A stretch of 64,000 nt of DNA from Trochalopteron elliotii (taxonomy: Eukaryota > Chordata > Aves > Passeriformes > Leiothrichidae): contig JANPWX010000097.1 in NCBI GenBank assembly GCA_024734555.1, positions 6,948,311 through 7,012,310 on the forward strand, in the 5' to 3' direction. Below are positions 28,801 to 43,800 of this stretch, one piece after another (position 1 is the stretch's first letter; each line of letters begins with the position of its first letter). The translations under genes and the position numbers were made by a program. The notes under the pieces are model-generated. The model saw nothing but the letters and a program-made list of their open reading frames with translations, was not told the origin of the DNA and did not search any database.

Positions 28801-31800
28801 ATTATTTCCGAATCCACTAAAAAAGTCAAAATCTAAAAACAAAACAAACCAAAAAAAAAAAAATAAAATAAAAAGGAATTATTACTACCAATGAATCAGA
28901 AATCAGTATACTAAACTCTGACATTCTGGCCACAACTTTTAATGGGTCAGAAAAAGCATTAAGAGTTAATGATATTTAGACAGAAGATCAACACAGCTGA
29001 TCTACTAAACAACAAAACTGCTGGAATGAACAAGGGAATTACTGGTCAGGCAACAAATGGTATTAAAGATGATGTTGGGATCTACAAAAAAAGATCCCAA
29101 CAAAACCCAACACATCCCTGATGTATCCCTAATGAAAGTATAAGGAGGTGTCATTATCTTCTCTTCCTCTTGTAACAGCTTCACTTAAGCATCTGTTACT
29201 GGGTTTTACTGAAGACAAATACTGTATTAAAAGAGATCTATCTGACCTCTAAGGGTAATTTTTGTGTCCTTAACACTAGAAATCATACTGCATGAGGGTT
29301 TTAATTGTTAGACTACAAATTGTTAACACACTGGGGATTACTGAGGACTATATTCTGGTTGTATTTTTTTTGTGTGGCTGCTGAAAAACACTTGTGAGAT
29401 CTTCCTGCCCTGAAACAGGAAAACCTGCCCATTCCATGAACCAAATGATTCACACACACTCATTGATTAGACAGCCCTGAGCATCCCTATTATTTCCATA
29501 CCCTACTTTCGAAACACCTGTCTGAAGATCTGCACAACAGACTCCTGCCAGTACCAGGCCTATTCAACACTACTGTCCAAAAGCAAAAGCTGGAAACCAC
29601 AATACTTGTACCAAAATCAAGTATAAAAATACTCCTGGCAATGACTGCAATATTTTTGTATTAGACTGAATAGTCACCTATGCTTTGTATATTCTGTTCT
29701 CACTCAGCTTACATTTAGGCCTGGAACCTGTAAAACTTTAGCTGCCTTTTCTTTCACGTATGGATAGATGAACTCCAATGGCCTAACCACGACAAAGTTA
29801 TAAACATATCGGTCTCTGGAAGATACGAGTCTAATTAACAACATCATGTCTGATTTGAAGTTCAAATGAGAAGAGTAAAATTTAAAAAACATCTATGTCT
29901 CATCTGATTAGAAACAGCATAACTTACCCTGATTTTTCTTTTTCTTCAGCATCTGCATTTACTGCAGGATTTTCCATCTCTTTCACCTTCTCCTCCTCTT
30001 TATCTTCCAGTTTGATTTCCTCTTCAGTTTTGATTATACTTAAGTCCTTTTCTTGATCAGGCTGAGTAAGCACAGAATCTGGCAAATTTTTTTTGTTTCC
30101 CTAGGATAGCAAAACCTTTAGTTAACTCACGAGGTGAAAACAAAGGATTTAAGAAAAGGCAGACAAAACACACTGAAGTCATAAGAGCAAAACAATGCTA
30201 TAGTGTGGGACTTGTCTTAAAATTACAGCACCTCTGCTTTCCCTTTTAAAAATCTTAAGTTAAACCTAACAGTCTAAAGTCAGAGCCAGTGTCCTAGCTT
30301 GTTTTATCGCAATGATATAGGCATGAAGCTCTCAGACCTGGACTGCAAAGCAATCCCCAAGACAAACACTTCAAAAAGCACCTTTCCACTTGGGATGCAG
30401 AAATACCAGTACTGGCCTGTCTGGCATTCCTCCCAGAGAATACCAGCACACAGACCAGGGCTGGCTGCCACTTGTATGCAGACGTATTACAGCTGTGTTG
30501 CACACTGATTTCAGGAGCCACACTGCTTCCACAGCAAACTCCAAGGCCTGTACAGTGCAGCACATCAGTTTATGACCCTGAACTTCCTTTGCTAAAGCCA
30601 CTGAATCAACAGTGAATTTTAAAAAGCTATAAACATTTGTCTCTCTGGACCACTAAACTACATTAAACCATATATACATAATATGTCCCAGGTCTTTGTA
30701 GAGCTTCACTGGATTCACTGGAACACAGAAGTAACAGCAGTATTTATGAGGGCGTACAAGCATAGCTAAATGCACAATGAAAATATCAGCAATATAGCTG
30801 CGAGCATGCATTACCCAGATAAGGATAAAGCTGGACACTAAAGAGTCTCCATTTCACCCAGGAGGCCCTCAAACAAGTGGAATGTTGGGGCTGTTTTCTA
30901 ACAAGTCAGATATTTTGACATCATGACCCCCTAAAACACACACCTAAGCTGAATATAGCTCGAATGTCTTGTTCTGAATTCGGTTAACAGTGAGTTTTTG
31001 TCTTACTTTAAATCCAACATAGAAAGTTCAATCTTTATATTAATTCATGGTTATTAACACACCAACCGACTTTATAAGCAAGACATAAGATGAACTTTAA
31101 AATATATTACCAGAACAGAGGGCTTATCATTTTCTTTACTTTCATTATCATTCTCAGCTGACTTTTTTTCTTCTTGTTGTACTACTGCTACTTCCTCCTG
31201 CTTGCGCTCGTCCTTGTCCACCTTTATCTCTTTTGCATCCTGCTCTGGCTCTTCACGTGTCTTCAATTCTTTTTCTTTTTCACAGTCCTTACAAGGCTTG
31301 TTTGTCACTTTCTCTGGCAATGCCATTTGAAATTCAATGTTAGCTGATGTACAATACTCTTCAAAACCATAGAGATATCTAAAAAAAATAATAAATTGTT
31401 TGTGATAAGCAAGTTTGACTCAAGAAGGAAAATCCAGCCTAGAGAAGCTAAACATGGGCAGTAGGTCTGAAGCCTTAAAACCGTATTATAACCAAAAAGT
31501 TAAGATTTTATGTATATCACCCCTACCTAGCACAGGATCACTTCAGTTCACTGTAGTCTTAGCATAAACTTCATGGCTTTATTACTTACTTTCTGTATGC
31601 ACATTTAACATTATATCCTGCAGCAGAATTTAATACAGGGATTCCAAGATCTTGATAAACTTGCTTCCACACCGCTCCACTTTCAATCTGTTAAAGACAA
31701 TGAAATCATTGTTTTTGAATTAATTCACTGACAAAAAAACACTAAATTGACAAAGTTTACAGCTGCAGAAAATAAATGTAAGTAATTTCCTCTGATCTAT

Positions 31801-34800
31801 AAAATTACTATTTATCAACACACACAGTATTTCACCGTAATGCAAACTGTAGTCTAACATAATTACTTTAAGCAATTTAGCATTTCTGCAATGCAACAAG
31901 GCACAGCAGGCTTTCCTCTCCAGGTGGCAATAAAACAGAGGAAAGAAAATATAACTATCAGAAAAATCAGTACATCATTTTTATTTTATATTTAAAGTAA
32001 TTCTGAACTATCAAAGCCAGAATTTTAATTAAATTGGAAAGAAAAAAAATAAGTCAAAGCATTAACAATACTGAGCTCTGCTAGTACTGCACCAGCCATA
32101 GTGCCTACCACTTTTTCATGTCCTTAAGGTGCCCTTTGGTGACAAAGTCCGGTGATGTGCCCATTTCTAACCATCTGTGAAGGTAAAGCAGATGTACTGC
32201 AATACCCAAGTACCACATCCTGTCTTGTCTATCACAAAGGCATCACTGCACACAGACCTCCTGAGCTGTCAGGCTACATTCATGGGGAGCAGTTCAAAGC
32301 ACAAACAGAATCTGCCTGGCCATGAATTCAATATCTTTCAATTACTCCTCCCAAGACCAGTCCCACTAATCCCAGTCAGCAAATTCTTCTTTACACTGCC
32401 CAGAATAAATAGAAATTAAGGGCCTTACATCAGGCCACTAAATCGGCTGTCTTTGAGATTTTACTGAGCAGTGACTCCTTTCACTTGAAGATAACAACTT
32501 TATCAGACAAATGTTTCTTGAAATATTACAAAAAAACACATGCTGGCTGATTTTACGCAGCAATAATGAAACATGCTGGGTTGATGTGTAATTTATTTCA
32601 CATCTAACTAGTCCTGGTTCATGTTCAAGTACGGTTTTTAGAGTTACAAGTGTCTTATGCAGCCACAGTAGAAAACTTTCACACATCTAAAGGTCCTGTG
32701 CTATTTATCAGTACTTCACAGAGTAATAAATTATTTCACAATGATGAACAACATCTTCAGGTTTTATAGCTCTGGAGTACTCATCATACTAATACTCACG
32801 TTATCAAATCCTCCAAGCTTGTGTACAAGTCTGAATAATTTGAAGAGATTCAAATTTCTATATCCTAATACAGGTCGCTTGTTAATAGGAGTCCCTGGGT
32901 AACAAAGACAGTTGTCAGGGTGTTTTGAAGTATTTTTTTCAGAATAACATGAAATTCAAATCACATGCACTATTATTAAAGACATTCTTTTAAACCCCAC
33001 CTCCTGCATCTGGTACTTTTCATGAAACTAGAACTCTAGAGTCTTACTTACTGAACTAGAGGGAAAATGGGTTATGTTATTTAATGCATATATATACATT
33101 CTTCCATATGTTACTGAAAATGCAGAAATGATGCAAATTTTCTTGCTAACTATATTACACATATTTTTATTTCACCCACTGAAACAATTACATCTAAAAA
33201 TACAACAGTCCTTTCACTGATACAAAAAAAAAAACCCAACCCAACCCTCACCAGGAGCAATCCCACAATGCTTCAAGAGCTGAAACTTCCTATGCTACTG
33301 TACTAGCAGTAGCTATCACACTGTCATCTCTTGTGAACAGTTCAACTCATTTCATATGGCATTACAGAAAATACTAATTTAACCAGTTATAACAGTAATT
33401 TAAATACAGACACCCTCACTCCTGCCTCTTGAGAAACTGTGCTTCTCTTGCAGTATATAAAAACCTGGTAAAAATTTAACATAATGAATGGTACTGGCTT
33501 TTAAAAACATCTCAATCTACAGATAATGTTTACACACTTCAGTGATCAGGATTCACAACAGAAAATTAGCACAAAGTAAATGCATTTTTCCATGACCTAA
33601 AAGGTGTGTGGGTCGGTATTTTAAAGTTACTAAACTGAAAATATAAATTAATATGATTGAGAGTATTAAATGTCTGATTATACACACTGTAAGTACACTA
33701 TAGCAAATATAGTACAATATATGCAAAACATAATAGGATATATATTTATATATATCTATTTATTTCTGAAAGCAGAAATATGGGACTGCATTTTAGGAGA
33801 TGAGTCAAGTGACAGACTCATCTTCCTAACAGCAGGGGAGTCAGAAGACTTGAGTATGGTTTCCCTGTTTCCAAAACTGCACTGCAAAGCACTACTAGTT
33901 TACACACTCAGTTTTTCAAAGTACTGCTAATTAAAATGCCTACCTCTGTCTTCCATGAACTTGTACAATTGCTGAAGAAAGTTCTCTCGTTCTTCAGGAA
34001 ACGGCTCTATTTCCTCCTGTTGAAAGCAATGCATGCAAGAAAACTGTCACCATTTTGAGTTACAGTCCTTCATTAAGAAACAGAAGGCAGCGATAATTTA
34101 GGTTAAATGTTTAAGTTTGTTTCACTGTAGTCAGAAACAGGATACGGCACAGAGAGATACATGCTCTCAGTGCTATGCCACATGAAACCAAGTTTTATGA
34201 ACTACAGTGTTTCAAAATACATAAAACATTGACTGTAAACATACATCAAAATTGGATTTTTGACTGATCACTGAAGTATCATAAGTGATACCATAGATCA
34301 AGATGTGTTCTCAATTTCATCCATTTTTGCAGAAAGTCTGGGAGACAGTGCTATTAATGACCAAGAGATTCTATCAGAAATCTCAGCTCTATTTCTACTG
34401 CAGTTAAGTGACTCCTTGGCTCCTTGATAGACTACATCACTTTCAGAGGTGAAGTCAAAAAGCAAATGGTGCTTGCACTTTCTTAGGAGCTCTAATCCAC
34501 TGCACTGGCAAACCGCAGCCAATGGCACTGCATGCGAACTGCCACGGGGCACCAGCTGAGCGCGCTGAGCAGGATCAATCCCAGAACTGAAATAACAATG
34601 GATATTTTGGAAGTTCAGTTCATTGCACTAATAAACCTTTGTATTAGATTTACTTAGATTAATAAACAGTGGAGTTTCATAACTAAGCACTATGGCTCAC
34701 TTTATAACACTTCATCATTCCTTTTGGAAATGGGGTTGCCACAACTAGGTGGCAATAAGATATCAATATATCAAATTCAGCAGAAATTCTGATGACCAAG

Positions 34801-37800
34801 CTACTGCAGAACAGTACACTAAATATGAGTTGATTAATTTTAAATACTACCTGTAGAGTTTCCAAAAATAACTAGTTATTCAGTAATCAAAACTGAATTA
34901 TTTTTCTTTAGTGTATTTGCATTCCATGTTTACTATTTCCGTTCTTCAACAGTCTCCTTGTACTAAATATTAAAGCTTCACCTACCCTGAAGCAAGGGGA
35001 AAAAAACATACTGTCTTTAAAGTTATACTAAGACAGTTGAGAAAACAACAGAAACAGAATATCATTACTAAACAGAACTGGGGAAAACAAACACACACAA
35101 ACAAAAACAAACCCCAAACCCTTCAACATCTACTTAATCTTTTTAATAAAGAGATGTACAGCTGAAAATAAGGTCAGGAAAGCCTGTGACTATTATCAAA
35201 GAGTAGGGTTTTTTCTTATTCTTTACTCCCTCTTACCCATTAAATGCACTTGGATATCAGAGCAAACAGGCAAAAAAATAAGAACCAGTATTCACAATAT
35301 GCTGAAAGAGTTGCCCTTCAGGTATAATTACCAACAGAACTGCAGTGAAAATACTCCAGTCTTGCAAAGGCAATGCAAGAGGCAATTGTCTGCAAGGGGC
35401 ATTACATGATGGGCCTCTGACACCCAGTGTACCAGCAGAGCTCAGAGCAGGCAGCTTTGATGGGCAAGGACAGGGTGGGTAGAGAACTGCAACCAAAATA
35501 TGAGAGATCCATTTCACACGGTAGGGGCGCCTCTAGAAATCAGCACATCTAGCCCAATTCCTCTCTGACAAGGTGATACTGCAGCCCTACATGTAGTACA
35601 GATAAAAGCCTAGTTAAAAACATCCATATTCCATAGCCATGGAGAACAAATTACTTGGGTGGAATAAAACTCCAAAACTGTATAATTCTTTTTTTTTTTT
35701 TTTTTTTTTTTTATTTCCCATAGCAGGAAAGGACTTTTACCAGCATTTGCTGGATCATGGAAAATGGATCATGAGCAGCAGCTACTTGGGTTTCTCCTGT
35801 TCCTCACCAACAAGAAAAAACTTGCCATAAAACATTAGTCTCACAGAGCATTTAGGGGAGAGGTGACGGGTGTCACTGAACAAAACCCTCAGGAAATTAA
35901 ATAAAGATTTGAAGAAGGAATGCATTCTTTTTAAATACAGTGGGGAAAAAAGGTAAAGGTGATGAAGAGGCTGAATAAAACACTCCTTTCCTACTATACA
36001 GTCCAATGCCTGAAGAGTACTCCTACTTCTCTAATGTGATAATTCACAGAGATGCCAGAATGGCAAGTGAATGAATACTCCTTACTAACTTTTCCAGTAG
36101 AGAACAAAGTAATTTTCTAAGAAAGTGAGCTAATATGGAAAACTTAGGACTCTGCATGCCTCTGAAAAGCATTTAAATTTTCTCAGAATCTCTACAGAGT
36201 CAGTATTTATTATACTATACTAACAGTACCTGTTAGCATATATATACTAACTAACAGTTAATAATCTCTTAATCCAGTTAGACAACAAGGTTTCCTAGAT
36301 AATGGTTTCAAGCAGGCAGCTCACACTGTCATATTTGCTTATTTTCAAGTTAGACAACCAGAGTTCCAGCTGGTCACTCTGCAGTCTCTAACGTATCTGT
36401 CTGTGCTACAAGTTAAAATAAAGTGGCTTCTACATGGGTAGTGTAGTGGCTTCTTTCCTAGGTAATAAAATCCAGGAAAACAACAACCCGTTTTTTGCAA
36501 CACAAATTCACACAGCACTGAAGAGAGGGTCTTTGACAACTCTTTAACCTACCGTCAGATTTGATAAAGTAAAGGAAGGACATTTTCCAGTCTCTTCCAT
36601 TGGGGGGGTGGGGGGGAAACCAAAACAAGGCAGCAACTACTCTTCTTAGAAGATAAGTAGAGAGGGTTTGCATGTCAACTCCTGTCTATATAGCATGGAA
36701 GCATGTATATAGATATGAGATACAGAAGAGCATCTATGTATCTACAGAATGGGGTGTGAACATACATACAGTATAGAAGTATCTATTTTTGACACCTGTG
36801 GTGACATCTTTAAGAGCTGAGGTTTTCTGTTTTGTTTTGCTCTGGTTTAGGGGTAACAGGACTACACGAATGGCCTGAGGGCCAGCAATGAGAATTTTTC
36901 ATGTCCTGGGAAGCAGTAAAACAACCTGCATGTGGATAAAGCCTCAAGAGCAGGCCCACACATCCTGTTTGGGAAGAGATGCTACTTGATAACCAGGAAG
37001 TTATAGGCACAGAATAACAAAAAGGAAAGAGAAGAAGCTGCAGAAACTGCTCAAATATGGGTGGAGAGAAGACACACATACCACTGACCACCAAGGAGAG
37101 CGAGGAAGAAAAAAGAGAAGTGTAAAAAAAATATTTTGCCTCTATTTTAGGAACTTCCTAGTTCAACAAGTGATTTTGAAATTACTGTTTACCGGAAAAG
37201 ATATTATCACAAGAGGTGATACAGTAAATTCCAAAATATTTGTCCGAAATGAAATTTTTATGTCTAGCACATGGAAAGATTAGCTCAAACAATGTCACAT
37301 GCAACTAAGAGGAAAGAGTAAAAGGTCACATGTTTACAAATGCTGTAGCTAAAGGATCTGCATTTTTCACCAGAAGTAGTGTGGGAATGATCACTATATT
37401 AAATATGTCATTCTGCACAGATACAAACCTATCTACAAGCACCACATTCATGGAAGGACATGAGCCTGCTGAGAAGTCCAGAAATTCAGAAATTGTATTA
37501 AACCCAAGGAACTATTCCTTGCTTCTCAAAATACTAAGCAGAGCACTGCCCCTTGAAAACTTTTGATCAGAGCTGGATAATCTTCTGAGAGCTTAAAGAG
37601 GAGACAGAAGGAAATTATAAGCATGGAGACGTGCCAAAGTCGTAACTTCACACTTTTGCAGTCTCCCAACATATTTTCAAGAAATGAATGACTGAAAGGT
37701 GAAACACTATCTTCTGGTATGCCAGAGCCACAATATTCACAGAGGACAGACCGAGAGAAGGACCCTAATGACCATTAAGACCCAAACCAGTTCAGTTTCT

Positions 37801-40800
37801 TCTTTACAATTCCCCTGCTAATAGGATATCAGATCTGCTGCACTACTGGCACTTGCTTAAAAATTAAGAGAACAGGTCTCAAATCCTGGTGAGGGAAAAA
37901 GTGATTATGGCAGATACAGATTTAGAGTACCACAAGAAGGTACAGAGAAGTAAAGGTTCAAAAGCCTCTCTCTCAGCCTCTCAGCCAGCTGTGAAATAGT
38001 TCTTTCCACTAATTTTCTTCTTTTCTCATCTTCTTTTTTTTTCTGGATAGGAGGCTGGGAGTAAAGAACAGATTAGAAAACCAAGCATGAGGTGGGGACT
38101 CCATACTTGCAGAATGAAAAAGAGAAGAAAGGTGGAAGTGGAGTGCATGGGCTAATGCCTTGATTGAAAGTTCTTCTGCTTCTTTACTCAGGATAGCCAG
38201 AGACAACTTGTAGTGAAGCAGTTCTTCAGCAGACCAGGGAAGGAGCAAGTTACTCCATAATGCCCATGTTAACAGTGTTGCCTATGTTAACATGTTACAT
38301 GTCCCCTAAAGTTAAAAAGGCCTACTTAAATATATATGCCCTTGCTAATTTTTATCAGCTGTGTATCTGTGCCCTTTACTAACTTCACTTGCCTCTTCCT
38401 CACTGCTGTTATCCTCTTTTTCTTTTTCATCCTCCTCCTCTTCCTCAGCTTCACTGCTGGAGCTGTCTTCTTTCAATTCTGTTTTCCAGTTACTAGGAAC
38501 AGTTCTGTTTTTACGGAATTCAAGTGCTTGGTCAAAAGCTGTAAAAGAACCAGCCTTTGTTAGCACTGCAGGAAGTATCAGTTTGCACAAATATTTCAAT
38601 TAAAAAAACAGTAATCAGGGGGACGGGGGAGAGGAGAAGAAGGAAAGACTGCTAACTAACAATTCCACTCCAAAGAACCTCAACAACCACTCCATGTTGT
38701 CCATCCTTATTTGTCTTATCCAGTCAAACTGGCCTAGTGTTCTCTGCACATCAAGGCACTCAGAGCTATTACTAGTATTTCTACCATGTTAGTGTCTACA
38801 GACACAAACAAGGATCTTCTGCATAGGGTATACATGAAAATTTAACTGACGAAACCCCTATGCAACAGGTTTACACCGCAGTTTGTATATATCAAAAAGG
38901 GGGGCAAGGAGGGAGAAACAATCACAAGCTAATTCTCAGGGTTTCATCACCCAAGCTTAAACTTTCAAATGCACTCACAATTCCAGACTTTCATAAGCAA
39001 CTTTCATGCATAAAAGCAACTTACAACTATTAGGGGCACTACTGTGAGAATAATTCTAAAAAGTTCTAAAGCAAACAGAAAAATATAATGTATAGAAACA
39101 ATGTGTGCACGTTTGGCATGTCTACACTTAAAGTCAGTGCAAAGCAGGTGGGGTGTTGTTTTGGGGGGTTTTGTTTAGTCAGGTTTTATTTGTTTTTAAA
39201 AAAAAGTTCTAACTTTCCTTAAGTGCTCTCCTCTGATATACTTTTCTGTTACAAAAGATCCTATATTCTAGAATATCTAAGGCATGAATCAATCTGCCAC
39301 AGATTTATTGCAATTCATGTAACTAAGCAAATACATACAAGTGTTTCTCACATAAAGTTATTTTTACCTTGTTTTAACAAAGCGTCAGGCTTTGGTGAAG
39401 TTTCACTGATTTCCCGGACATCTTTTCTTGGCACAGAAACACTGGATAATTTAGAAAGTGTTAAAAAAATATATATTTTAAAGGTAAACTAACTATACAA
39501 TACAAAGCCACCACTAAGATGATAATATACTTACTAAACATATATAACTATATGAAGTATATCTTGACAATTCTATAGTGTTAGTCTGGTACAGTACTAG
39601 TCAGTGGATTAAAACCAAAACTTTTACATTAAATTGATTAGACTATATGCATTCACTGCATACTAAAGAAAGCACGCTACTTCCACAAACAGGTAGTTTC
39701 TGGAATATCTCATATATGTAATACTTTAAACCCTCACATTAATTTAACTTGGAACCCCACCTTGCTTATTAAAACATAAATGAGTATTAGCGTAAATTGT
39801 CAGTATGAAATCAAAGACTTCCAAATTCAAAGAATAAAGCACTTTCTGATTTTTACTCTGTCTATAACCAAGGAAGCAAATCTGAATTGCAGCTCTGGAG
39901 GACTGGGGGGGGTGGGTATGTGCTTGTGTGCACACATCTTGTGCGTGTTCCTTGGGTGATGAGCATTGATGCCTGAAAAACTATCAAATTGTAAAGCAAT
40001 ACCCTAGACTTAGTAAGTAATTAAACCACAACAAAACTGTTAAATATATCAATATCCTTCCTGCAAAACATTCTGTTAAATTGAACCAAGCACAATAAAT
40101 AAAAAATAAAATTCTGAATTAAAATTTTGAAATAAAACTGAAATCTAGAAAAAGAATTCTATTGTTTCGCGATTAAGAACACAAAGTTCTTTACTTTGTT
40201 GCAAATACCAGACAGTCTGGTTTTCTATATTTCTCTATCCTTTTTCCAACTTTAAGTAGCATTACAGTGCTTTGCAAGGAGCACGATAAAATGCAGTTGC
40301 AGTCTAGACTGAGATAAACATATGCCTTACTACCTTCAAACAAGAAAGAGGATTTCTGTGTGTGCATGTGGTGTACGTGCAGGCATGCACACATCCCCAC
40401 CGACCCTTCTGGAGCTGGATAAGCTTACAGCCACTTCCCTGAAAAGCACTGCTCTATTCCAACCACAGCAGGAAACAGTTTCAGACCATTCTTGAAGTCA
40501 CATAATACTGCTGTGTGTGCCACAATTTTAACAATGAAATTGAAATTAAGACAGATAGATTTATGCATCCCGTTATTTATAATGACGAAGTTCAAGACTA
40601 ATTTCATTGCCATGTAGGCTGTTAACAGTTTTTCAAACATTAGAAAAATCTTGGCAGGAACTTACTGAGCTTACTGATGTTATTAATACTTTTCACCAAC
40701 ACATCTCATACTACATTTCACTGGAGGTAAAAATGTTGTTCAATTATTAAACTCTACATTCCTACTCACAATTTGCCATCCTTGAATGAGCGAACAAGAA

Positions 40801-43800
40801 TATTGTCTTTTTTCACCGCAATATCATCACTACAATCTGGACAAACCACCTGCAAAGATATCACAATTGCAATGTTTAGAGAGAAAAAGCTAAAACAGTA
40901 ATAGTAAATACCAGTGCTTCTCTAAAAGCTTTTGTCCTCACTTCTCATGGGCAACCCTGAGATGAGAGCAAGTGAGATCCCTCAAATCTCAGGAGTGACC
41001 TCCTGAAATTACTGAATGCATGAGGTCACACTCACTCCTAGAGGGGATCTGACGGCTGCTGCATAAGAACGGCATTCTGACAAAACGTCAAATCTGTCAG
41101 ACCTCTACAGCATATTCTATTCCTCATCCTAAAAGGACAGAAATTTCAACAAGTGCTGCCACCTGACTTAGAGACTTCTTCAGAAAACTTCTGGAATTGG
41201 CAAGGATGTGATCACACACAGTGTCAAAACCAAAAGCTAACAGGACTTATGAAATGCAATTTTATGAGGGAACACTTACAAGTCATTTGCCTACGAGAGA
41301 AGAGCACCTCAAGTACAAGTATTATGACAGGCTCTTTAACTCAAGAAGTAGACTAATCAAGTCTAGCACTGAGACAACATATTAATTATTTGTTGCAATT
41401 TTAAAAGCTATTTAATGACAGCAAATGACTGCAGCCCTAAGTTAGCCTGGGTAAATAGCTCTTCTCTTTTACACCAACTTTTGCCTTTCAGTCCTAATCT
41501 TCCACCAAATACAAAGACACTAAATGGCAAAAGTTGTTTTTTTCCCCTCCTTACATAGGTCACTGCCTATGCAGCATTTTAGGAGCTGAAGTCAAAATCT
41601 CCAAGTGATGTGGAAGTAAACATACATATCACAAAGCATAGGCTAAATATGCTCCTCAAGACAAATAAAATTTAACAGACCAAGTTTCAACATTCAATGC
41701 ATTCTACGGTCTACAAAAAAATTACTTTAGAAAACTACAGCTTTCTAACTGAAATTAAGCTTGAGTTATAGTTTGCAATGTCAGGGTAGAAGACAATGAT
41801 TATCATCCTCTATTTTAAACTGACAAGTGCAAACTCCTAGCTCTTTAAAGATGGAGAAAGGCTCTTCAGGCTTTAGCTACTGGTTTTCTAGAAGCATCAA
41901 GATCTTAGTAATCAGAAATCCATTCAGAGGTTGGAAAACAGCTTACCATAACCTCATCTAGTGCCTTTACATCAAGCAACATCACGTCAATTTTGCCTGA
42001 ATCAAGTTTTCTCAATTTCCTTGCAAAACAAACTCCACTGGAGTCATAGGAGGATGAAAGAGATGATCCTATGTAAACTCAATTTTCTGAAAATGCTGCA
42101 GGCAGATTTCCTCACTGCACCTTTCAAAAGCCTTTAAGTACACATTAAAACTAAGCAATGCTATAAGGCTTACTAAATCACACTCTCTGACATAAGGAGC
42201 AACTGTCAGACCCTTTTACAATTCCAGTTAGTCATTGTACTCATCCCTTCCCCACAGACTAACAAAACCAAGCAAACAAACAAACAAAATCACCACCAAC
42301 CCAAACATGCATGCAGGATTAAAACAACGTAGTCAATCACTGAGTCCTCAGAATAATTTTTACCAAATTTAGTCTTCTACAGTTTTAAATTTATAAGTGA
42401 AATCTTAATAATAATCTTAATAATCTATCTGGTTATAGGCCTGATATCCAAAGCTTAATTGTTACTTGTGGTAAAGGTTTAGACTAATCCCTGAACTTGT
42501 TTTCACGTAATAAATTGCATGATGTCCTTCCTCTGTGCTTATACACAAAGTATATATACATAGTATCCTTAATAAGACATAATGCTGAGATACACATTCT
42601 TCAGCACATTAAACCTGGATTTTCATTCCATTATTCAGGTAATTACCATAATACAAAGTTAAAGCAAAATCTATCAGTAATAAGATAAGATTACTTTGTT
42701 GATACAGTAGAGGTAACCTGCTTAAAACGTAAAAAAACCAAGAGGCATAGCTACTGGGGAGAAGATTATAACAAAGAAAACCAAGCCAAACCAAAAAAGG
42801 CAGCTACTTGAGGTATAAATCTATCATTTGGCACAACTCTTCTGATTAAATGCAGAACAATGTTTGTTTGCAGAGCTATAAACCTGATTACTAAAGTAAG
42901 AGTTAATCTAGGATAAGCTATTTCAGAGTTAACAAGCTTCACCCTCAAACTTTATCCCCCTACTGCTTTTAATTTGTTGCAGGAAGCTTTCCATGAAGAA
43001 GAAGCTATTCCAATCTTCAAAAGAAAGCCAAGGAAATAATTGTGTATCCTTAGTGCATCTTTGGAGCAGAAGCAACAATTCAGCTCCTCTTTAAGATGTG
43101 ACCCAGGGCTGTCCTGAGCAGCACTACAGCAGTCACAAGCAAACTCAACCCCTCTCAGAGAGCGCGCCATGGAAACTGGTATCTCATGGCCATGACCAGA
43201 AAGGCAAACCCAGCAATGTGACATAAAACTGCTCCAGCCAGTTTCACTGACCACTCCTGAGTGAGCTGTGAGGCAGCTGATACTGCATCATCTTGATGAC
43301 AGCTTTCAGCAAAGAAACATCTCAATTTCTCTTGTTTATCACTGGAAACTTCTCTTAAAGCTATCTGCTGTAAACATGGTATCTCCTTGCTGTACATTCT
43401 GCCCTCTCCCTTGTAAAAAACACTTCAGGGACTCCTTCTCTTCCACAAACTTCCCCAAAAGAATTCCTCCTGGAAAGCTGCTGGACTGCATTACAAAACA
43501 CAGCAGGTGACAAGCAGAAAGCTGCAATTGAGAGCTATTGCACGTACTAGGAGGAGTTAAATATTACTGTATGGCATCGTTTCAAAAGCAGAGCACAAGT
43601 CTCCCTGAAATGAGATAAATGTGTTAAGCTTTCATTGCCAAGAAGAATTAAGCAAACATTTACCATTAAAAATAAAATTAAAATTACAAAGCGTGGTACT
43701 AGAAGGTACCACATATAGAAATATATTAATTTCCAAATATATAAATCAGTGAGTCTACATGCAGTCACTACTAGACTAGCTGTGATATTTTTCTAGAAGT

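Larger units (their letters stand above)
19880..29927 (-). other. ARID4B: ARID4B intron 15 (largest)
   Basis: 10.0 kb. Holds the inverted repeat around a microsatellite at 21383-21477, an A16 run at 22673-22688, the small LTR at 23857-23990, and the 197-bp duplicated block at 23889-24085 and 25430-25626. The rest is AT-rich with no gene recognised. Confidence 0.85.
34017..38392 (-). other. ARID4B: ARID4B intron 10 (GC-AG)
   Basis: 4.4 kb, starting with GC at 38392-38391 and ending CAACAG. Contains a T24 run (35689-35712) and a G7-T-G7 stretch (36602-36616). No gene recognised. Confidence 0.85.

Noticed and set aside
30290..30610. Possible second LTR beginning TGTCCTAGCTTG
   Set aside because: The resemblance to the 23857 LTR ends after a few bases, and no matching 3' terminus or target duplication is present.
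35640..35712. T24 as the poly(A) tail of a processed pseudogene
   Set aside because: No recognisable mRNA-derived sequence or target duplication was found next to it.
38345..38392. Extension of the exon 10 frame ([10 protein letters not shown]...) to a stop
   Set aside because: It lies past the GC donor, is not family sequence, and would end the protein before the ARID domain.
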